From assembly GCF_001468465.1 (NCBI RefSeq), contig NZ_LNSA01000003.1, positions 62,001-126,000 on the forward strand: DNA of 64,000 nucleotides. The letters are read 5' to 3'. Origin of the DNA: Sphingopyxis sp. H115 (GTDB lineage Bacteria; Pseudomonadota; Alphaproteobacteria; Sphingomonadales; Sphingomonadaceae). Positions 8,410 to 18,825 of the stretch are shown in pieces. The position numbers and the translations under genes were made by a program. Each line of letters begins with the position of its first letter. Position 1 is the stretch's first letter. The notes below the pieces were generated by a model. The model did no database searches. It saw only the letters and a list, made by a program, of their open reading frames with translations, and was not told the DNA's origin.

Positions 8410-10107
8410 ATGAAATTGACCGCCGCCATTGCGTTGCTCGTGGCAACCGCATCGCCCGCCGCCGCGCAGGAAACGACGCTCTACCACGGCGGTCCGATCG
8501 TCACGATGGACGGAGACACGCCGCAGGTGGTCGAGGCGGTGGTCACGACCGGCGACCGCATCGCCTTCGCCGGCGCCGAGAAACAGGCGCGCCGGACGGC
8601 GGGCAAGGACGCTGCGATCCGCGACCTTCGGGGCGCGACGATGCTCCCCGGCTTCATCGACGCGCATTCGCATTTTGCCGTCGCGCTCCAGATGGCGGGC
8701 GGGCTCGACCTTTGGGACAAGGCGCTGCCGCCCGTCACCGACATCGCCGGCCTGCAAGCCGTCGTTCGCGACCATATCGCGCGGCGCGCCATTCCCAAGG
8801 GCGGCTGGGTCGTCGTCTGGCAATATAATGAAGAGGCGCTTGCCGATAAACGCCACATCACCCGCGCCGAGCTCGATGCGGTGTCGCCCGACCACAAGAT
8901 CGTGCTGCTCCACATCTCGCTCCACGGCCTCGTCGCGAACAGCCCCGCGCTCGCCGCGGCGGGCCTGTCTGACGCGAGCCAGCCCGAACCCGGCGGGCTG
9001 ATGCTGCGCGACGCCGCTGGGCGCCTCAATGGCGTGCTGCTCGAAAAGGCGATGTACCGGCTGCTGCCCGCGCTGCCGCAGCCGACCGCCGAGCAAAAGC
9101 TGGCGATGCTCGACGCCGCGCAGGCGCGCTATTTTGCCGAAGGCTATACGCACGCGCAGGACGGCGCGACCCAGCCCGCCGACCTCGCTTTCTTCACGGG
9201 CGCCGCCGCGCGCGAACGGCTCAAGATCGATCTCGCCTTGCTGCCGATCTTCACCGGGCTCGACGCGTTGCTCGCCGATCCCGCGCTGCAATTCGGCACG
9301 TACGAGGGCCACGTGAAGCGCCAGGGCATCAAATTCATCCTCGACGGCAGCCCGCAGGCGCGCACCGCCTTCTTCACTCGCGACTATGCGCGCGGCGGTC
9401 CCGATGGCGCGCATCCCTGGCACGGCCAGCCAATCGTGACGCAGCAGGAGTTCGAAACGCTCGCGCGCAAGGTCAGCGACCGTGGCTGGCAGCTCTTCGT
9501 CCACGCCAATGGCGACGCGGCGATCGACATGGCGATCAAGGGCTTCGACGCGCTCGGCATCACCGCCGCCGACGACCGCCGCCCGGTCGTCATCCACTCG
9601 CAATTCCAGCGCCGCGACCAGCTCTCAGCCTACCGGCGCATCGGCGTCGGCCCCGCCTATTTTTCGAACCACAGCTGGTATTGGGCCGATGTCCACCGCA
9701 CCAACTTCCCGGACGAAGTGGTCGATTTCATCAGCCCCTTCGCCTCGGCGCGTGCCGCGGGGCTGATCGCGTCCAACCACAGCGACTATAGCGTCACCCC
9801 GCTCGACACGCGCTTCATGCTCTGGACCTCGATGGCGCGCGTCTCGCCCACCGGCGTCGTCAGCGGCGAGAGCGAGCGGCTGGACGCCTATGCCGCGCTA
9901 CAGGCGCTCACCACCGGCCCCGCGTGGCAGGCGCGCGAGGAAGACCGCAAGGGCCGCATCAAGCCCGGCCTGCTCGCCGACTTCGTCATCCTCGACAAGA
10001 ACCCGCTGACGACGCCGGTCGACGCGATCAAGGACATCAAGGTTGTGGAAACCATCAAGGAGGGCCGCAGCGTTTGGCGGCAGCCAGCCGGCGCCGCTTC
10101 GCAATGA
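8410..10107 (+). CDS. Exported amidohydrolase family 3 protein (YtcJ-like)
   Basis: A 565-residue metal-dependent hydrolase preceded by a signal peptide (MKLTAAIALLVATASPAAAQ). The amidohydrolase-3 pattern is clear: MLPGFIDAHSHFAVALQM with the HxH metal site near residue 85, KFILDGSPQARTAFF in the middle, QLFVHANGDAAIDMAIKGF with the His near 364, and the C-terminal KPGLLADFVILDKNP. The family hydrolyses amide or related bonds in small molecules; the substrate is not predictable here. GGGGAGAGAGAC precedes the start. The gene stands alone between small hypothetical genes. Confidence 0.88.
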   Translation: MKLTAAIALLVATASPAAAQETTLYHGGPIVTMDGDTPQVVEAVVTTGDRIAFAGAEKQARRTAGKDAAIRDLRGATMLPGFIDAHSHFAVALQMAGGLDLWDKALPPVTDIAGLQAVVRDHIARRAIPKGGWVVVWQYNEEALADKRHITRAELDAVSPDHKIVLLHISLHGLVANSPALAAAGLSDASQPEPGGLMLRDAAGRLNGVLLEKAMYRLLPALPQPTAEQKLAMLDAAQARYFAEGYTHAQDGATQPADLAFFTGAAARERLKIDLALLPIFTGLDALLADPALQFGTYEGHVKRQGIKFILDGSPQARTAFFTRDYARGGPDGAHPWHGQPIVTQQEFETLARKVSDRGWQLFVHANGDAAIDMAIKGFDALGITAADDRRPVVIHSQFQRRDQLSAYRRIGVGPAYFSNHSWYWADVHRTNFPDEVVDFISPFASARAAGLIASNHSDYSVTPLDTRFMLWTSMARVSPTGVVSGESERLDAYAALQALTTGPAWQAREEDRKGRIKPGLLADFVILDKNPLTTPVDAIKDIKVVETIKEGRSVWRQPAGAASQ

Positions 10108-10195
10108 TTTTTTCCTTATGTGTCGCCCGGCGACACTTGGTGGCCGAACGGCGGTGCGATAGGGTGCCACTGCTTCAGCAACGGGAGTCACCGCC

Positions 10196-10966
10196 ATGCG
10201 TCACGCTTTGCAATTATCGCTTCTTGCCTCCGTCGTCATATCCGTTCCCGCCTTTGCCCAATCGGCGCCCGATGTCGCCGATCTGGTCGGCGCGCGCGGC
10301 GCGGGGGGCGAAACCCAGTTGCTCGCACGCGGCTATGAGTCGCGCCATTCGAACACGGTCGGCGACCAACGCTACACCTTCTGGTGGAACCAGCGCACCG
10401 GCCGCTGCATCTCGGTGGCGACGATGGACGGGCGCTATTCGGCGATCATCGGCGTTCCGGCCGAAAATTGCCAGGATGGCGGGTCGCGCGGCGGCTATGC
10501 GCCCCCCGCCGATCATCACGCGCCGCCCGCCGATCCGGCGTATCGCGACGCCGGTTCGCTCGTCCTCGTCTGCTACGGCGCGGGCAACCGCCCCAGCGTC
10601 ACCACCGCCCCGCGCTACGACTGGAACAGCTCAAAGCATAAATGGGAATGGGGCAATGATGTCGTCAGCACGACGCAGGGCTTCAACAGCGACGTCCAGG
10701 TCGAACTTTACGGCGATCATGGCCGCATCCATCTTGGCCCGAAACTCGTTCCGCCCATTCACTCGGGCGGGCATGAAGGCTGGTGGGACCTCGAAAATCT
10801 GATGGTAACGCCCGACCGGATCACCGCGACTTACCGCCTCAACGGCCTCAACAAGCCCAAGGTCGACATCGACCGCCGCTCGGGCCGCATCCAGCTTAAG
10901 GGGCAGACCGACTTTTCGGGTCAGTGCGACATCGGAAACTGGGGCGGAGGTCAGCGGCGCTTCTAA
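10196..10966 (+). CDS. Secreted protein of unknown function
   Basis: A 256-residue protein with a signal peptide (MRHALQLSLLASVVISVPAFAQ). The segment after it, DVADLVGARGAGGETQLLARGY...FWWNQRTGRCISVATMDGRYSAI, resembles a domain seen in exported bacterial proteins of unknown role. The middle is Pro/His-rich (APPADHHAPPADPAYR). The C-terminal half (KLVPPIHSGGHEGWWDLENLMVTPDRITATYRLNGLNKPKVDIDRRSGRIQ) looks like a beta-rich binding domain, with two cysteines that may pair. A GGGAG site lies eight bases before the ATG. It converges with gatB. Confidence 0.75.
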   Translation: MRHALQLSLLASVVISVPAFAQSAPDVADLVGARGAGGETQLLARGYESRHSNTVGDQRYTFWWNQRTGRCISVATMDGRYSAIIGVPAENCQDGGSRGGYAPPADHHAPPADPAYRDAGSLVLVCYGAGNRPSVTTAPRYDWNSSKHKWEWGNDVVSTTQGFNSDVQVELYGDHGRIHLGPKLVPPIHSGGHEGWWDLENLMVTPDRITATYRLNGLNKPKVDIDRRSGRIQLKGQTDFSGQCDIGNWGGGQRRF

Positions 10967-10976
10967 AAGGCGAAGC

Positions 10977-10996
10977 GGCCGGGGGCGACCCCGGCC
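10977..10996 (-). terminator. Terminator hairpin between the 10196 gene and gatB
   Basis: GGCCGGGG and CCCCGGCC form a perfect 8-bp stem closed by a GCGA tetraloop. Reading leftward, a CTTTT run follows a few bases beyond the stem, so it best serves the gatCAB operon. It may also act for the convergent gene. Confidence 0.65.
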
Positions 10997-11013
10997 CGCC
11001 ACAGCCGCCAGCC

Positions 11014-12480
11014 TTAGCCGAGGGCCTTTTTCAGCAGTTCGTTGACGACCTGCGGGTTCGCCTTGCCCTGCATCGCCTTCATCGTCTGCCCGACGAAGAA
11101 TCCGAACAGGGCTTCCTTGCCGCCCTTATACTGCGCGACCTTGTCCTCGTTGGCGGCGAGCACCTTGGCGATCTCGGCCTCGATCGCGCCGGTGTCGCTC
11201 GTCTGTTTCAGCCCTTCGCGATCGACGATCGCCGCGGCGCCGTCGCCGGTTTCGAGCATCTTCTCGAACACCGTCTTCGCGATGGTGCCCGAAATCGTGC
11301 CGTCGGCGACGAGGCCGAGCAGTTCGCCCGCCTGCGCCGGGGTAACCGGGCAATCCGCGAAGCCCTTGCCGAGCCGGTTGAGCGCGCCGAACAGCTCGCT
11401 CGATACCCAGTTCGCCGCCGCAGCCGGCTTCGCGCCGGTCTCGAGCAGCGTGTCGAACCACAGCGCGCTCTCGACCTCGGCCGTCAGCACGTCGGCGTTA
11501 TACGCCGAAATGCCTTCGCTCAGATAGCGCGCGCGCTTGGCGTCGGGCAGTTCGGGCAAGCTGTCGCGGCACTCGGCGAGGAACGCGTCGTCGAGTTCGA
11601 GCGGCAACAGGTCGGGATCGGGGAAGTAGCGGTAATCATGCGCGTCTTCCTTCGAGCGCATCGAGCGCGTCTCGTTGCGGTCGGGATCATAAAGCCGCGT
11701 TTCCTGCACCACCGTGCCGCCGCTCTCGATCAGTTCGACCTGGCGTTTCGCCTCGCCCTCGATCACCGCCATCACGAAGCGCACCGAATTGACGTTCTTC
11801 GTCTCGGTGCGCGTCCCGAATTCGTCGCCGGGCTTGCGCACCGACACGTTGACGTCGGCGCGCATCGAGCCTTCTTCCATATTGCCGTCGCACGACCCGA
11901 CATAACGCAGGATCGAGCGCAGCTTGCGCACATAGGCGCCGGCTTCCGCAGGCGAGCGCATGTCGGGGCGCGAGACAATCTCCATCAGCGCAACGCCCGA
12001 GCGGTTCAGGTCGACATAGGACATCGTCGGATGCTGGTCGTGCATCAGCTTGCCGGCATCCTGCTCGACATGGATACGCTCGATCCCGATCACCTTGTCC
12101 GCCGGAATCCCCGCCTTCTCATCGGCCGCGATCGTCAGCGAACCTTCGCCGACAAGCGGATGATAAAGCTGCGAAATCTGATAGCCCTGCGGCAGGTCGG
12201 CATAGAAATAATTCTTGCGGTCGAAGCGCGACCATTTGTTGATCTGCGCCTCGATCGCCATGCCGGTGCGTACCGCCTGCCGGATGCACTCGCGGTTCGG
12301 CACCGGCAGCATCCCCGGCATCGCGGCGTCGACCAGCGACACCTGCGTGTTCGGCTCCGCCCCGAACGCCGTCGCGGCGCCCGAAAACAGCTTGGCGTTG
12401 GAGGTGACCTGCGCATGGACCTCAAGGCCGATCACGACCTCCCACTCGCCGGTTTCGCCCTTGATGCGATAATCAGTCAT
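11014..12480 (-). CDS. gatB: Asp/Glu-tRNA amidotransferase subunit B
   Basis: A 488-residue subunit of the GatCAB complex, which converts Glu-tRNA(Gln) or Asp-tRNA(Asn) to the amidated form. The N-terminus [22 protein letters not shown], the following [18 protein letters not shown] and the [15 protein letters not shown] block (~280-294) are hallmarks of GatB. The C-terminal YqeY-like tail ends [44 protein letters not shown], which contacts the tRNA elbow. The length is normal. It is the last gene of the gatC-gatA-(12473 gene)-gatB run, and its start overlaps the end of the 12473 gene by eight bases. Confidence 0.96.
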   Translation of the reverse strand: MTDYRIKGETGEWEVVIGLEVHAQVTSNAKLFSGAATAFGAEPNTQVSLVDAAMPGMLPVPNRECIRQAVRTGMAIEAQINKWSRFDRKNYFYADLPQGYQISQLYHPLVGEGSLTIAADEKAGIPADKVIGIERIHVEQDAGKLMHDQHPTMSYVDLNRSGVALMEIVSRPDMRSPAEAGAYVRKLRSILRYVGSCDGNMEEGSMRADVNVSVRKPGDEFGTRTETKNVNSVRFVMAVIEGEAKRQVELIESGGTVVQETRLYDPDRNETRSMRSKEDAHDYRYFPDPDLLPLELDDAFLAECRDSLPELPDAKRARYLSEGISAYNADVLTAEVESALWFDTLLETGAKPAAAANWVSSELFGALNRLGKGFADCPVTPAQAGELLGLVADGTISGTIAKTVFEKMLETGDGAAAIVDREGLKQTSDTGAIEAEIAKVLAANEDKVAQYKGGKEALFGFFVGQTMKAMQGKANPQVVNELLKKALG

Positions 12481-12829
12481 AGAATCTGTTCTTCTCTTTC
12501 GCCCACGCTGGAAGTCGCCAGAGTTTGCCAGCGTCCTTCTTTTCAGCGGACAAATTGCCTTCGTTAAACCAAATCAGAACGGCGAGAGCAGCGACGGTCC
12601 CTACTATCGCTAGCCACCAACCCTCTAATCCGAACCACTCTTTGCAAGCCAGCGGCACTCCAACCAATGCAACTACGGCCGAAATGCTCCGAACGATTCC
12701 CCAAGCAGCATTTAGTGCAAACTTGTCTCGTTGATCGATTGCTTCGTTCAACGCCTCAAAGTGATCTTCGAGACGTCGTTCCAATTGATCTAATCGGTAC
12801 TTGATCTCTAAGATCTCATTTTCGGCCAT
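12473..12829 (-). CDS. Small coiled-coil, two-helix membrane protein inside the gat operon
   Basis: A 118-residue protein. The first ~50 residues are a charged heptad-like helix ([32 protein letters not shown]). Two hydrophobic segments follow ([21 protein letters not shown] and [17 protein letters not shown]), then a basic tail. ATG 12829 begins [13 protein letters not shown]. Its stop falls after the gatB start (8-base overlap) and its start is one base from the gatA stop, so it is translationally embedded. The codons are visibly more AT-rich than those of gatA and gatB. I recognise no family. It is probably a recent insertion that kept the operon intact. Confidence 0.78.
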   Translation of the reverse strand: MAENEILEIKYRLDQLERRLEDHFEALNEAIDQRDKFALNAAWGIVRSISAVVALVGVPLACKEWFGLEGWWLAIVGTVAALAVLIWFNEGNLSAEKKDAGKLWRLPAWAKEKNRFYD

Positions 12830-12830
12830 C

Positions 12831-14312
12831 TTACCACCACTTCTCCGCCCGCGCCGTAAACCCGGCCCGCTCCTCAATCGCCAGCCCGGCGTTCAGCACG
12901 CCCTGCTCGTCGAAGGCCTTGCCGATGATCTGCAGCCCCAGCGGCAGCCCTTCGCGGTTCAGCGCTGCGGGCACCGACATCGCGGGCAGCCCGGCGAGGC
13001 TCGCGGGCACCGCGAACACGTCATTGAGGTACATCGCCAGCGGATCGGCCATCTTCTCACCCAGCCCGAACGCCGCCGACGGCGCGGTCGGCGCGAGGAT
13101 GACATCGCAGCTTGCGAACGCCTGTTCGAAATCGCGCGCGATCAGCGTCCGCACCTTCTGCGCCTGCGTATAATAGGCGTCGTAAAAGCCCGCCGACAGC
13201 ACATAGGTGCCGATCATGATGCGGCGCTTGACCTCGGGCCCGAAACCGTCGGCGCGCGTCGCGGCGTACATGTCCTGCAACCCCGCCCCCTGCGGCAGGT
13301 CGCGGAGCCCGTAACGCACGCCGTCATAGCGCGCGAGGTTCGACGACGCCTCGGCGGGCGCGATGATATAATAGGCGGGCAGCGCATATTTGGTGTGCGG
13401 CAGGCTGATCTCGACCACGTTCGCGCCCGCATCCTTCAGCATCGCAATGCCCGCGTCCCACATCGCGTCGATGTCGGGATCGATGCCTTCGAGGCGATAT
13501 TCCTTGGGAATACCGACCGTCTTGCCCTTGAGATCGCTCGACAAAGCCGCTTCCCAATTGGGCACCGCCAGATCGAGGCTGGTCGCGTCCTTCGGATCGA
13601 AGCCCGCCATATTTTCGAGCATGATCGCGCAGTCGCGCACGTCGCGCGCCATCGGCCCCGCCTGGTCGAGCGAGCTGGCGAACGCCACGATGCCCCAGCG
13701 CGAGCAGCGGCCATAGGTCGGCTTGATCCCCGAAATGCCGGTGAAGGCCGCGGGCTGGCGGATCGAGCCGCCGGTGTCGGTCCCCGTCGCCGCGGGGCAC
13801 AGCCGCGCCGCGATCGCCGACGACGACCCGCCCGACGATCCGCCCGGCGCGAGCGCGGCATTGCCACCGTCCTTGCGCCGCCACGGCGAAATCACATTGC
13901 CGAAATAGCTCGTCTCGTTCGACGACCCCATCGCGAACTGGTCGAGGTTGAGCTTGCCGAGCATGCCGCAGCCCGCGTCCCACAGTTTCTGCGAAACGGT
14001 GGACTCGTACCGCGGCACGAAACCTTCGAGCATATGGCTCGCCGCGGTCGTCTGCACGCCATTGGTGCAGAACAGGTCCTTCATCCCGATCGGCACGCCC
14101 GACAAGGGTTTCAGCGTCCCCGCCGCGCGATCGGCGTCGGCCGCTTTCGCAGCGGCGATCGCATGCTCGGGCGTCTCGACGATGAACGCATTGAGCGCCT
14201 TGGCGCCCGCGACATTGGCGTTGAACGCCTCGGCGACCTCGACGGCGCTGAAATCGCCCGCGCGGTGCCCGTCGCGGATCTGTGCGACGGTCAGATTGGT
14301 AAGCTCGGTCAT
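12831..14312 (-). CDS. gatA: Asp/Glu-tRNA amidotransferase subunit A
   Basis: A 493-residue amidase that releases ammonia from glutamine for tRNA amidation. The amidase signature is intact: Lys in [16 protein letters not shown] (~residue 77), the Gly/Ser-rich [15 protein letters not shown] (~152-166) with the catalytic cis-Ser, and [15 protein letters not shown] with the nucleophile Ser. The C-terminus [22 protein letters not shown] is typical. ATG 14312 overlaps the gatC stop by one base (TAATG), showing coupled translation. Confidence 0.96.
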   Translation of the reverse strand: MTELTNLTVAQIRDGHRAGDFSAVEVAEAFNANVAGAKALNAFIVETPEHAIAAAKAADADRAAGTLKPLSGVPIGMKDLFCTNGVQTTAASHMLEGFVPRYESTVSQKLWDAGCGMLGKLNLDQFAMGSSNETSYFGNVISPWRRKDGGNAALAPGGSSGGSSSAIAARLCPAATGTDTGGSIRQPAAFTGISGIKPTYGRCSRWGIVAFASSLDQAGPMARDVRDCAIMLENMAGFDPKDATSLDLAVPNWEAALSSDLKGKTVGIPKEYRLEGIDPDIDAMWDAGIAMLKDAGANVVEISLPHTKYALPAYYIIAPAEASSNLARYDGVRYGLRDLPQGAGLQDMYAATRADGFGPEVKRRIMIGTYVLSAGFYDAYYTQAQKVRTLIARDFEQAFASCDVILAPTAPSAAFGLGEKMADPLAMYLNDVFAVPASLAGLPAMSVPAALNREGLPLGLQIIGKAFDEQGVLNAGLAIEERAGFTARAEKWW

Positions 14313-14614
14313 TATTCGATTACCTTGGGGACGCCAAAGAATCCGTGCTGCGGCGCGGGTGCATTGGCGAGAATATCGTCGCGGCGGTTGCCGCCGGTCA
14401 GCGGGTCGGCGTCGACGATATCGTCGCGCAGCCGCAGCTTGTTCGGGATCACCGCGGTCATCGGCTCGACCCCGGTCACATCGACCTCGCCGAGTTGTTC
14501 GACCCAGCCCAAGATGCCGTTGAGTTCGCCTTCCATCGCGGCGGCTTCGGCATCGCTGATCGCGATGCGCGCCAGCGACGCTATTTTCCTCACTGTTGCC
14601 TGATCGATTGCCAT
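14312..14614 (-). CDS. gatC: Asp/Glu-tRNA amidotransferase subunit C
   Basis: A 100-residue belt-like subunit that stabilises GatA-GatB. It starts [35 protein letters not shown] and carries the conserved GVEPMTAV and LRDDIV motifs in the middle, all standard for GatC. ATG 14614 matches the family start; an upstream in-frame Met would add unrelated residues. It is the first gene of the gat operon, 65 bases from the DUF4153 gene stop. Confidence 0.94.
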   Translation of the reverse strand: MAIDQATVRKIASLARIAISDAEAAAMEGELNGILGWVEQLGEVDVTGVEPMTAVIPNKLRLRDDIVDADPLTGGNRRDDILANAPAPQHGFFGVPKVIE

Positions 14615-14679
14615 TGATTCCTGCCTTTGCGGGAGAAGAGGCGCCGCTAGCACCCTGCCCCGCGCGCTTCAAGCGGCGG

Positions 14680-16440
14680 CTATTCGAAACTGCCCGATTG
14701 CGCCACGCCGTCGACCGTTATCCGGCGCTGTGACACCGTTTCAACCTCGATGCGCGCTTTCGACAAGTCGACCGCTGGCTTTTGCCCGGCCGCCGCAACA
14801 GTGCGGTCGCCAACCACCCACTGTCCCGCGTCATTTTGCGTCACGAAATCGACGTTCAGCGACTCGCCCGGCGCCGTCTGCCCCAGCACGCCGAGCCGCC
14901 GGTCGTCGAGCCATACCGCAACGCAGGCTTTCGCGCGGCTGCACATATAGCTGCCCGCGATGCGATCGATCGCCTCAGTCGGCAACGCACGGTCCGCCGG
15001 GACGACCCGCAGCCGCTCGGCAAAAGGCTTCAGCAAGGTCGGACCGCGCGGCCCCAACAGATCCCAGCGATTCTTCGCCGCCAGTGCCGCCGTCGCTGCG
15101 TCCGCGCGTGCCTTTTCGGGCGAGCGCGCTAGCACCGCCAGCGCCGCGCGCCCGCTCGGCCCGAAATCGAACGCCATCGCCGCCCAGTCGAACTTTTCGG
15201 GCTTGGTCGTCCCTGCATTGAGCCGCGCAAGCTGGTCGCGCGTCGAGATTGCGCCGAAATCGACGATCGGCAGCGCGAGGAACAGCGCTAGCAACATCAA
15301 TGCGATCGCCAGCTTCTGCTGCAAGGGCCGCAACCAATCGTCGAAATCGCGCCGCCCGCGCACCACGGCCCACAGCCCCGCAAGCCCATAGGCCAGCGCA
15401 ATCATCGCCGCGATCACGCCCCAGATGCGCTCGGGCGTCCAGCCATATTGGTCGATCCGCAGCATCATCGAATAAAGCGCGATGATCGCGAGCGGCAGCA
15501 CCGCGACCGCCAGCACCGGCGCCGCCCAGCGTAGCGCGGGGTTCGTCGCGCGGTCGTCGCTACCGTTGCCGATCACTGCATTGGCGAGCAGCACCGCAAA
15601 GGCCGCCACCGCCATCATCAGCGCCGCGGTCGAAAAGCCCGAATCCCACAGCTTTTGCAGGCCCGTTCCCGCAAGCGAGACGAGGAACAGCACGAGGGCG
15701 ACCGCCAGCACGGGCGCGAGCACCGCGAGAACGATCATCACCAGCCGTTGAAGCGTGGCAACGAGCTTGTCGCGCTCGCGCAGCAGGCCGACCGCGCCGC
15801 CGAACGCCGCGCCCGCGAGCATCCATCCGAACCATTCGTCGTTCAAAAGGTCGTAGATCAGGTTGATCCCGATCAGCTTGAACATCTGCCCGATCAGCAC
15901 GATTAGCAGGAAGGTAATCCCCACGAACGCGAGACTCGCTGCGCCGATCACCGCGTCGGTCCACGCATGGCTGTGGAGCCGCTCGTAGGGCATCGCCCAC
16001 AGCTTCCAGAACCGCCAATCGGGCGCAACGTCGCGCCGCGTCTGGAACAAGGGGGTCGCGACCAGAACCGCGAGAACCCCCGACCAGAAGGGCCATTCGA
16101 TGGGGATTCCATCGACATTGGATGTTGCCGACTGCCATCCTATCAGCGCCAGAATGCCGCCCCATAACAACGCAAAGCTCGCGGCCCATCGCCAGCGCCG
16201 CAGCTCAACCCCGAGCACAAAGGCAATCGACGAGACAGAAACAAATGTTGCCCCCGCTATTTGCCAGCGCTCGAATGGATGCAGCCAAGGGCGCTTCGTC
16301 ACCTGATAGTAAATAAGCCCCGCCAGCGCACAGATCGCCGCCATGATCCACGGGCGCAGCGGCCATGGCGGATCGCTGTCGTCGAGGCGTGCGGCAAGGC
16401 GGGACGAATCGGAGGCGGCAGGTGCCTTGGCGTCGGTCAT
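14680..16440 (-). CDS. DUF4153 multi-pass membrane protein
   Basis: About 586 residues with roughly twelve hydrophobic segments (for example [48 protein letters not shown]). The middle carries the DUF4153 hallmark [41 protein letters not shown]. The C-terminal ~150 residues are soluble and include [13 protein letters not shown] cysteines near the end. The function of the family is unknown. The start is uncertain: ATG 16440 ([11 protein letters not shown]) has no clear ribosome site, and Met at 16464 is an alternative. It lies upstream of gatC on the same strand and may be read with it. Confidence 0.78.
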   Translation of the reverse strand: MTDAKAPAASDSSRLAARLDDSDPPWPLRPWIMAAICALAGLIYYQVTKRPWLHPFERWQIAGATFVSVSSIAFVLGVELRRWRWAASFALLWGGILALIGWQSATSNVDGIPIEWPFWSGVLAVLVATPLFQTRRDVAPDWRFWKLWAMPYERLHSHAWTDAVIGAASLAFVGITFLLIVLIGQMFKLIGINLIYDLLNDEWFGWMLAGAAFGGAVGLLRERDKLVATLQRLVMIVLAVLAPVLAVALVLFLVSLAGTGLQKLWDSGFSTAALMMAVAAFAVLLANAVIGNGSDDRATNPALRWAAPVLAVAVLPLAIIALYSMMLRIDQYGWTPERIWGVIAAMIALAYGLAGLWAVVRGRRDFDDWLRPLQQKLAIALMLLALFLALPIVDFGAISTRDQLARLNAGTTKPEKFDWAAMAFDFGPSGRAALAVLARSPEKARADAATAALAAKNRWDLLGPRGPTLLKPFAERLRVVPADRALPTEAIDRIAGSYMCSRAKACVAVWLDDRRLGVLGQTAPGESLNVDFVTQNDAGQWVVGDRTVAAAGQKPAVDLSKARIEVETVSQRRITVDGVAQSGSFE

Positions 16441-16516
16441 GGGCGCAATCTGGGCTTGTTTCATGCGCGCGGGCAAGCCAAAGCTGCGCGCCATTACGGG
16501 AACCAACGCCCGTTGT

Positions 16517-16596
16517 CGTTCGTGTCGAGCGAAGTCGAGACACCCGTCGAGGCAAACTATAGCCGAGGGGCATCTCGACTTCGCTTGATGCGAACG
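16517..16596. repeat. Dispersed palindromic repeat, family A, copy 1
   Basis: Two arms, CGTTCGTGTCGAGCGAAGTC and its imperfect complement ending GATGCGAACG, enclose about 22 bases. A second copy lies at 17944-18023, on the other side of the DUF3089 gene. They resemble REP-type elements common in sphingomonad intergenic regions. Confidence 0.75.
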
Positions 16597-16630
16597 GATA
16601 AAGATACCCGAAACGATTTCTTTCTCCCCC

Positions 16631-17941
16631 ATGGAGCCCCATTTGGCCCGCAAATTCCTTTACTTCATCGCCGCGATCATCCTCCTCGTCCTCGCCGCCG
16701 GGGTCGTGTACCAACTGTTCCCCGGCTGGATCGCGCGCACCGCCTTCGTGCCCAGCACCGAGTTCAAGCCGCAGGCCGCGATCGCGCCCAATGCCTATGA
16801 CGATCCCAAGATGTGGTTCGCGCGGCCGGGGATGGAACAGGATCCCTCGGCGTGGCGCCCCGCCGCCGACGGCAGCGAAACCCCGGGCACCGAGCTGCCG
16901 GGCGAGAAAGCCGCCGCGCCGCTGATCCCGCCCGCCAAGGCCGCGCAAGCGGCGACGGAAACGTCCTTCCGCAAAGGCGACGCCGCAGTCTTCTTTGTCC
17001 ACCCGACCAGCTATTACAGCCGCTCGAGTTGGAACGCCCCGCTCGAGGACCGCGATTCGGACCACCGCGCCAATTTGTTCGTGCAGGGCATGGCGAGCGC
17101 CTTTGCCGACGCGGGCGAAATCTGGGCGCCGCGCTACCGGCAGGCGACGCTTGGCGCCTTCCTCGCCGAAGACCGCGTCACCGCGGGCAAGGCGATCGAT
17201 TCGGCTTACCGCGACGTCGAGGAGGCGTTCGACGCCTTCCTCGCCGGCATCCCCAAGGACAAGCCGATCATCCTCGCGGGGCACAGCCAGGGCGCGCTCC
17301 ACCTCACTACCCTGCTCAAGACGCGGATCGCGAGCACGCCGCTCGCGAAGCGCATCGTCGCGGCCTATGTCGTCGGCTGGCCGATCAGCCTCGACACCGA
17401 TATCGCCGGCCTCGGCCTGCCCGCGTGCCAGACCCCCGAGCAAAAAGGCTGCATTCTCGGCTGGGCGACCTTCGCCGATCCCGCCGATCCGGTGATGGTC
17501 ACCGACGCCTATGATGGCACGATCGGCTTCGATGGCCGCCCGCGCGCCGGGACCCGCATGCTCTGCACCAATCCGCTCACCGGCATCCCCGACACCGAAG
17601 CGCCGGCGGAGGCGAATATCGGCACGCTGAAACCCACCGAAGGCTTCAAGTCGGGCGCGCTGATCGCGGGCAAGATCGGCGCCAAATGCGACGATACGCG
17701 CGGTTTCCTGATGATCGGCGATGCCGACGTGGCGAAAAATTACGTCGTCGCGGGCTATGTGCTCCCCGGCAATAATTACCATGTCTACGACATCACCCTC
17801 TTCTGGGCGAATGTCCGCGCCGATGCGCTGCGGCGGTTGGCGACTTACGAAGGCAAGCCGTCGCCGGTGCCGCCGCCTGCCGCGCCGGTTGCTCCGCCGA
17901 CGCCTTCGACGGCCCCACCCGCTGCGGCACCGAAAACCTGA
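16631..17941 (+). CDS. DUF3089 alpha/beta-hydrolase-like membrane-anchored protein
   Basis: A 436-residue protein with one N-terminal membrane segment (KFLYFIAAIILLVLAAGVVYQLF) and a large periplasmic part. The DUF3089 features are the opening DPKMWFARP, FFVHPTSYYSRSSWNAP, and a nucleophile elbow GHSQGALH near residue 218 of the kind used by lipases and esterases. Two later Cys pairs (LPACQTPEQKGCILGW, GAKCDD) may form disulfides. The C-terminus is a Pro/Ala-rich tail. The family has no assigned substrate. The gene is bracketed by family-A palindromic repeats. Confidence 0.82.
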   Translation: MEPHLARKFLYFIAAIILLVLAAGVVYQLFPGWIARTAFVPSTEFKPQAAIAPNAYDDPKMWFARPGMEQDPSAWRPAADGSETPGTELPGEKAAAPLIPPAKAAQAATETSFRKGDAAVFFVHPTSYYSRSSWNAPLEDRDSDHRANLFVQGMASAFADAGEIWAPRYRQATLGAFLAEDRVTAGKAIDSAYRDVEEAFDAFLAGIPKDKPIILAGHSQGALHLTTLLKTRIASTPLAKRIVAAYVVGWPISLDTDIAGLGLPACQTPEQKGCILGWATFADPADPVMVTDAYDGTIGFDGRPRAGTRMLCTNPLTGIPDTEAPAEANIGTLKPTEGFKSGALIAGKIGAKCDDTRGFLMIGDADVAKNYVVAGYVLPGNNYHVYDITLFWANVRADALRRLATYEGKPSPVPPPAAPVAPPTPSTAPPAAAPKT

Positions 17942-17943
17942 TT

Positions 17944-18023
17944 CCGTTCGCATCGAGCGAAGTCGAGATGCCCGTCGTTTGCGCCCGCCTTCACGGTGTC
18001 TCGACTTCGCTCGACACGAACGG
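17944..18023. repeat. Dispersed palindromic repeat, family A, copy 2
   Basis: CCGTTCGCATCGAGCGAAGT and an arm ending CGACACGAACGG pair across about 22 bases. The two dinucleotide variants (CA and TG after CGTTCG) are swapped between arms relative to copy 1 at 16517, so the copies look like inverted forms of one element. Confidence 0.75.
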
Positions 18024-18036
18024 CTAGGGAGGGCGC

Positions 18037-18495
18037 ATGATCACCACCGCCGCCCCCGATTTCGCTGCAAACTTCCCGGCCGGCGGGCGTCTGATGGGCC
18101 TCGACGTGGGCACCAAAACGATCGGTGTCGCCTTTTGCGACACGAACTGGAGCTTCGCGACCCCCGACAAGACGATCGTCCGCAAGAAATTCTCGGTCGA
18201 TCTCGAAACGCTGAAGACCCTCGTCGCCCAGCACAATATCGTCGGCCTCGTCGTCGGCCTGCCGCTCAGCATGGACGGCAGCGACAGCCCGCGCACCCAA
18301 AGCACGCGCGCCTTCGCGCGCAATCTCGCCCCGCTCGGCCTGCCCCTGCTGCTCTGGGACGAACGCTGGTCGACCGCCGCGGTCGAGCGCGCGATGATCG
18401 CCGCCGACGTCAGCCGCGCCAAACGCGCCGAACGCGTCGACAGCGCCGCCGCGGCGTTCATCCTGCAAGGCGCGATCGACGCCCTCACCCGCTAA
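18037..18495 (+). CDS. ruvX: RuvX/YqgF-family nuclease (pre-16S rRNA processing)
   Basis: A 152-residue RNase H-fold protein of the YqgF family, long annotated as a Holliday junction resolvase and now mainly linked to maturation of the 16S rRNA 5' end. It shows [15 protein letters not shown] (residues 22-36) with the first catalytic Asp, [16 protein letters not shown] (~72-87), [16 protein letters not shown] with the conserved Asp/Glu (~105-120), and [13 protein letters not shown] at the end. It overlaps the next gene by one base (TAATG). Confidence 0.92.
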   Translation: MITTAAPDFAANFPAGGRLMGLDVGTKTIGVAFCDTNWSFATPDKTIVRKKFSVDLETLKTLVAQHNIVGLVVGLPLSMDGSDSPRTQSTRAFARNLAPLGLPLLLWDERWSTAAVERAMIAADVSRAKRAERVDSAAAAFILQGAIDALTR

Positions 18496-18812
18496 TGACG
18501 GAATATGTCGTCTACTGGCTGATCGCGGCGAACCTGGTCGCTTTCGTGCTGATGGTGCTCGACAAGCACAAGGCAGAGGCCGGCGCCCGGCGCATTCCCG
18601 AGGCGACGCTGCTGCTCTGGGCGTTCCTCGGCGGGGCGTTCGGCACCGTCCTCGCCGCACGCCTCGTCCGTCACAAGACGCGCAAGCAACCTTTCGCGAC
18701 CTGGATGCTGATCTGGCTCTGGTTCGACATCGCCCTGCTCCTGCTCTGGGCGACCGGAATATTGCAGTCGTGGCTTGCCTCGGCGCTTGCGTATTTGGAC
18801 GGCGCAACCTAA
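18495..18812 (+). CDS. DUF1294 small membrane protein
   Basis: A 105-residue protein with three hydrophobic segments ([57 protein letters not shown]). It carries the DUF1294 signature [28 protein letters not shown] and the HKTRKQPF motif. Its start codon overlaps the ruvX stop, so the two are probably cotranslated. The function of the family is unknown. pyrB follows within 14 bases. Confidence 0.85.
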   Translation: MTEYVVYWLIAANLVAFVLMVLDKHKAEAGARRIPEATLLLWAFLGGAFGTVLAARLVRHKTRKQPFATWMLIWLWFDIALLLLWATGILQSWLASALAYLDGAT

Positions 18813-18825
18813 ACGCTCGGCTTTA

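Noticed and set aside
10924-14603. Long plus-strand open frames (547 and 600 codons) across the gat genes
   Set aside because: They are shadows caused by high GC at third positions of gatB, gatA and gatC on the other strand.
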